Below are positions 59,851 to 64,000 of a stretch of DNA of 64,000 nucleotides, one piece after another. Every line of letters begins with the position of its first letter. Positions within the stretch are counted from its first letter, which is position 1. Position numbers and translations under genes: made by a program. Origin of the DNA: Paramecium pentaurelia (lineage: Eukaryota; Ciliophora; Oligohymenophorea; Peniculida; Parameciidae). The notes under the pieces were generated by a model. The model was given only the letters and a program-made list of their open reading frames with translations, searched no databases and had not been told where the DNA came from. Location of the stretch: NCBI GenBank assembly GCA_905183005.1, contig CAJJDO010000152.1, positions 85,132 to 149,131 of the forward strand. The letters run 5' to 3'.

Positions 59851-61706
59851 TCATAAATCTTCTTTCTTTACAAAACTACTATTCTCTTCTATAAACTTAG
59901 ACAAGGCTTCAGCTGTTCTTGCTGATTAATACTTTATTTATTCTGGTTTATCTTGTCCTTTCTTAAAGAATATTAATGTAGGGAATCCCTTGATTTCAAC
60001 AGAACCAGTCTAATGAGTAGTCCAATCCATTTCAGCTATAAGAATATTTTAATTATCTTTCAAATTCTAAGCAAGTTCCTTATAAGATTCTGCCATAGCT
60101 TTACAATGTCCACACCAAGGAGCAAAGAACTTAACTAATACATCTTATTTGCTATTAAAAACAACATGATCAAAGTTGTCACTTGTTAATTCAATGACTG
60201 TTCCTTCATTCTTTATTTCATTGAATTCAGGTTATTTCTTTTCTCCACTCTCAACTTTACCTAAATTTCTTTCTAAAAAAGCTTTCATTCCTTAGAAAGT
60301 TCTATCTCCCTCATATTCCTTTCTCGTTTTAGTATTACCTTCTTATTTAAATAGATATAATGTAGGATATCCTTCAATAGGAATATCATCAAATTGATTT
60401 GCTGTATGATCTACTTCAGCAATTACTATATCATCCCTATTTAATTCTTTAGCTAATCTCTCAAAAGTGGGTGCTAAAGTTTAACAATGACCACACCATG
60501 GGGCATAGAATTTAACAAATATATGTCTATGGTTTTCAAAAACTTATTCTTTGAAGTTCTCTGTTGTCAATTTATGTACTTAACCATCACCTTTTATTAA
60601 TTTTGCTAATCTCTATGCTTCTTTTTTTGGTCTTGTTACTTCTTCTATTAAAGATTCAACAGCTTTTTTCAATGTTCCAAGTGAATCATCATTAAATGTT
60701 GTAGTAGTTGTTTTCTTTGTTCTATATTAATATACTTAATATATGTACTCATAATCATAGTAATAAATTGTATTTTAAGCAACTGGACTTTCTTTAATTA
60801 AATATTCAAATCTTCTATTACATAATTCAAGACTTGGGTCTATCATAACAAATCTAGTTGAATTAACATATGATTCAGCTATGTATTTAAATCTTTTAAA
60901 AAGAACTCCATTTTTTTATCCTGCTATTCCAATCAAAGGAATCTTTTCATTTTCTGCCTTCATGAATTCTTCTTCATTCAAAGAGAATACTAGTGGATAC
61001 CCTTTTGTTGAAATGAATTCTGATAATCCATTTACATCTCCATTATAATAAAGTGGTTTTTCAATATCCTTATTTATTAATGTGTATTTGTGAGGATGAC
61101 CTTATCGTAATACATTATTTTCTACAATCCCAAATTTTACTTAAATGTGATCCAAAGTTACTGATGATAAATCATCTTAATCAAATGCGTATTTCAGAAC
61201 TGCAACATTTGATCTTTTCAAAAACAAATCAATCTAACCAAATTTTAAATAGTGATGATACCTCTTCTTAATTATAAAGTTTTGTGATATGTTCATAAGC
61301 ATGTTACAATGCAAATTCAAATAATATTTCTACAGAATCTGAAGAATTTGGAAAATCAATTGATTCCCCATTTCTAAAAAGTTTCAATGTTGGATAAGCA
61401 TTGGCATCATATTTAGCTGCCAATGATTTACTTTCTTAAACATTAACTTCTCCTAATACAAATCCATACTCCTTCAATCTTTAAGCCAATTAAATGAATA
61501 CAGGCTTCATTTTTTAGCTGATTTTTAATTGATATTCAATACCAGTATCCACATGTGTCAATATAAAATTTGACCAATAATCTTGGATGTGAATCCAAAG
61601 CTTATTAGAAATTTCTACGGCTTAATTACAATATTCCATCAACTTCTAGAATTTGTTCTGACGAAATAACGAAAAATGTTAGTGCTAGTAATAAAAGGAA
61701 TTTCAT
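59851..61706 (-). CDS. Protein disulfide isomerase with three thioredoxin domains, ER-retained
   Basis: 600 residues; introns 61518-61542 (25 nt) and 61234-61261 (28). Signal peptide MKFLLLLALTFFVISSEQIL. Domain 1 has the atypical active site CGYC (VKFYIDTCGYCQKMKPV); a degenerate thioredoxin-like middle region without CxxC follows; domains at ~residues 350 and 475 have the classical CGHC (VKFYAPWCGHCQTLAPTFER and VKFFAPWCGHCKAMAESYKE). The C-terminus is KKEDL, a KDEL-type ER retrieval signal. Catalyses disulfide formation and isomerisation in the ER. The first motif suggests a shifted redox potential. Converges with MetAP2, 64 bp apart. Confidence 0.95.
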
Positions 61707-61834
61707 GTCTTTTTTTAAATATTTAATTTTCTTGCGTGTATTTTTCTGTTAAAATGAAGAATTTTCTAGATTTCTATATAGAGTATAAAAATTCAATAAA
61801 TAAATTTTATATTCATTATTACAAAACTATTTAT

Positions 61835-63476
61835 TCAAACTTTAAATTAGAGTGACCCTTTAATGTTTTTTTATTATAATTCCTCTTAATCTATTAAATC
61901 TAATTAATTAAATACTCTTTTTCAATTTTGGCTAGATTTAATACATTTTAATTTGATTGCTATGAGGTATATCATCCTCTTCATTTACATTGTAATCATT
62001 TTCTTCTAAGATGCATTCTTATTTTTAAACTTTTAATGATTAACTCTACTATCTTGAAGCAGATTAATTTTATTCTTCCCTTTGTATATCTGCTGTATTA
62101 GATTTGCTCCTCATTTATGGTGTAACACTTAACGGGGAAGTTATAGACTAATTAAGCTCCTATCCCATCAAAGGTGTTTTGGCATATAATTAAGAATTTT
62201 TTTTGTGTCTTGGGTAAGAATCAGCCCTTTTAAATATTAACTAAATTTACAAAATTAATTTATGATCGGCTTATTTTTAAAACCATGGATGTTGGAGAGC
62301 TAATTCAGAACTGATTCTTAATTCTGGATTCTTTTCGAGTAATGATTTTAATAGATGGACAGCTTCTTCACTTAGTGGTTAATTATTTATTAAATTGAAT
62401 TCTATCTAACAATGATAGTTTTTCATCACAATCTCATCATATGACTTAGCTTTGAAAGGAGAATGACCAGTCAACATGATGAACATAAGCACCCCTGCAC
62501 TAAAAATATCTATCTTGTAATCGTATATTTTATCTTGAAGTAATTCAGGAGCAACATATCCAGGAGTTCCACAACGTTTAAACATGTAATCACCATCTAT
62601 ATTGTAAAAATCAGCTAGACCAAAATCTGCAATTACTAAATCAGATATATCCTTTTTCGATCTTAGAATCAAGTTTTCTGGCTAAATCATTATCATTTTT
62701 CATTACCTTAATATCTCTATGTAGAACCCCTACAGAATGAATATAGTCAATTGATTATAATATTCTAAACATTATATGAGCAACAGTTTTCTCATCATAA
62801 ACTTTACCTTTCATTTGATTAAACAACTCTCCACCTTCTAGCAACTCACAAACCAAAAATATATAATTGTCATTCTCAAAAACTTCATATAATTTTATTA
62901 CACCAACAAAATCCATTTTTCTCATTATAGATAATTCCTTTATGAGAGCCGGCTATTTATTTATATTTATTTTCTACCTTATCAACTTGAATATCTTAAA
63001 ATTTCAACTTGTCGAAAGCCTTTACAGCATACATAGAGTGATCACTTTTTTTGGATGCACTGTACACCTATGCTTATTTGATAATGCTTTACCTTTGCAA
63101 AATTCCCCTTTCCAATCAATTTATTTATAGAATAGACATTGTTGAACCCTTTCTAAACACAAAATGATTTGAGGTAATCATACCACATTCCTAAGGCTTA
63201 TTCATTATGAGTATAAAACTCAACTGATTTTCGATTCTTTGTCAATTTGAATCCTGTGTTTTTAATCTTCTCTAGAGTAACATTTTATAGATCTATATAT
63301 TTTTTTGAACAAGCTAATTTTCCATCCTGGATAAAGTAGTTGGCTTCTTTTTAAATTCCTAATTTCGAATTTTTTATCAACATTCCACTAATTATTGGAT
63401 CTGATGCTTAAATTACTTCTTTAATCCATAAATTTGATTTGGTATCATCAAAAAATGAAGCTTTTGGAAAATTCAT
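61835..63476 (-). CDS. PH-domain Ser/Thr protein kinase (CAMK-like)
   Basis: 504 residues with introns 63068-63092 (25 nt), 62953-62977 (25), 62682-62706 (25), 61917-61944 (28) and a possible 24 nt one at 62227-62250. Residues ~1-130 read as a PH domain (SGMLIKNSKLGIQKEANYFI, WYDYLKSFCVQKG with the typical end Trp). The kinase follows: GKGNFAKVYSASKKSDHSMY with the glycine loop and AVK lysine, SVGVLHRDIKPENLIL (catalytic loop), ADFGLADFYN (DFG) and CGTPGYVAPELLQDKIYD (APE). All catalytic residues are present. The C-tail is polar with no obvious calmodulin site. Ciliates have many such PH-kinases; substrate unknown. Confidence 0.92.
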
Positions 63477-63601
63477 CAATACTTTATTAATTTTGTAAAA
63501 TCAATTTATTCAATAAATAATTACAACTAATTTTGAATAAATCTTGTTAAATACTCACTTAATTTCTCTTTTAAATTTTATCATTTTAAGATTCAATAAA
63601 A

Positions 63602-63835
63602 TCATCTCTCAATTAGCATTTATTATTAATTTCTTATATTCAAAAAAAATATTCTAAGACAATTACCCATACTTAGATATATTTTTATCTTCTCAGTAAA
63701 GTCTTTTGAAATTATTTCAGGATCAATCAAGAGTACACAGCAATTGATATTTGAGTAAATATTATTAGGTTAATCATTAAAAATTAGAATTTCCTTTAAG
63801 AAATATTTAAAGAAGAAATGCTATTTTTTTTTCAT
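63602..63835 (-). CDS. Possible small open reading frame
   Basis: A 77-codon frame, ATG 63835 to TGA 63604-63602, without introns. It reads MKKKQHFFFKYFLKEILIFN, then NINCCVLLIDPEIISKDFTE. No homology recognised. Given the density of real genes it could be coding or the 3' part of a gene with unseen exons, but it may also be chance in AT-rich DNA. Confidence 0.3.
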
Positions 63836-64000
63836 TAATATTTATAAAAATATATAATTAGCTCTAATTTATTGATCTAATCAATCTATTTTTGGTAGAT
63901 AATCTTTAAATTTATTATCTTAAATTTATACTTACTTTGATAAATGTTTTTTAACTTTTATGATAAAGAGAAATATATATTATTATAATTATATTATTAT
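63836..64000. other. Right edge, AT-rich DNA
   Basis: 165 bp of A/T-rich sequence with AT dinucleotide runs. No ciliate telomere repeat (C4A2/C3A3 type) is present, so this is an arbitrary window edge and not a chromosome end. Confidence 0.6.

Noticed and set aside
1..64000. Very many in-frame TAA and TAG codons, which would suggest pseudogenes or non-coding DNA.
   Set aside because: They fall at Gln positions of well conserved proteins (MetAP2, PDI, ribosomal proteins, beta-adaptin), so the ciliate code (TAA/TAG = Gln) applies and these are intact genes.
63836..64000. Possible telomere or chromosome end at the right edge.
   Set aside because: No C4A2/C3A3-type telomeric repeats; simply AT-rich DNA.
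1..64000. tRNA or rRNA genes.
   Set aside because: No cloverleaf candidate with a conserved T-arm/B-box pattern and no rRNA-like conserved blocks were seen by eye; a covariance-model scan would be decisive but cannot be run here.

Overview
The window is macronuclear-type DNA of a ciliate, most probably a Paramecium (aurelia-like). Three observations support this. First, TAA and TAG are read as glutamine throughout recognisable proteins and only TGA ends genes. Second, more than 70 introns of only 20-39 nt (mostly 22-29, GT(A)...(T)AG) can be placed by frame and protein similarity. Third, the DNA is very AT-rich with tiny intergenic spaces. All coordinates below were worked out by hand-translation with that code; for almost every gene the exon lengths sum to a whole number of codons.

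Layout. 1-10.6 kb: 3' part of a four-domain voltage-gated Ca channel (+), a low-complexity protein, a cyclic-nucleotide-binding-domain K+ channel with an added CCHC knuckle, and two unknown proteins (-). 10.7-19.3 kb: a PP2C phosphatase (+), a Ulp1-type SUMO protease (-) and a complete Virilizer/VIRMA homologue (-) whose tail carries eight perfect-frame octapeptide repeats. 19.3-20.4 kb: a gene-poor stretch with decayed coding signal. 20.4-24.5 kb: a zinc-binding/TLDc protein, a VAP-type tail-anchored MSP protein, a coiled-coil protein and an unknown protein. 24.5-34.4 kb: two large head-to-tail paralogues of the TmcB-like/PAS multi-membrane family that share a nearly identical 310 bp tract. 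34.8-37.1 kb: a perfect 1129 bp direct duplication separated by a single N, covering the 3' end of a beta-adaptin gene (36.1-39.0 kb); this is best read as an assembly join artefact.

39-50.6 kb: a small basic protein with a C-terminal motif of axonemal flavour, a secreted acidic/lysine-rich protein, a helical-repeat-like protein, a basic protein, a tandem pair of CCDC42/CFAP73 (MIA2-type) inner-arm axoneme proteins, a B-box-like coiled-coil protein, an ANTH-like protein and the ribosomal proteins uL5 (RPL11) and eS1 (RPS3A). 50.7-64 kb: a small unknown protein, two members of a small secreted cysteine-rich family (one with a one-base frame problem), an ankyrin protein, a TMEM63/OSCA-like channel, a membrane protein with unresolved exons, a small basic protein, methionine aminopeptidase 2, a three-thioredoxin PDI with a KEDL-type ER signal, and a PH-domain CAMK-like kinase.

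The genes are not an operon or a mobile system. They are ordinary nuclear genes packed at extreme density: stop-to-stop gaps go down to 12 bp and one start-to-start gap is 12 bp. No rRNA, tRNA, CRISPR, phage or transposon was recognised. The observations most worth following are the gene-conversion-like tract in the TmcB-like pair, the Virilizer homologue, the CCHC motif in the K+ channel, the N-flanked duplication, the frame problem in the secreted cysteine-rich gene, and the 12 bp divergent spacing next to the axonemal pair.
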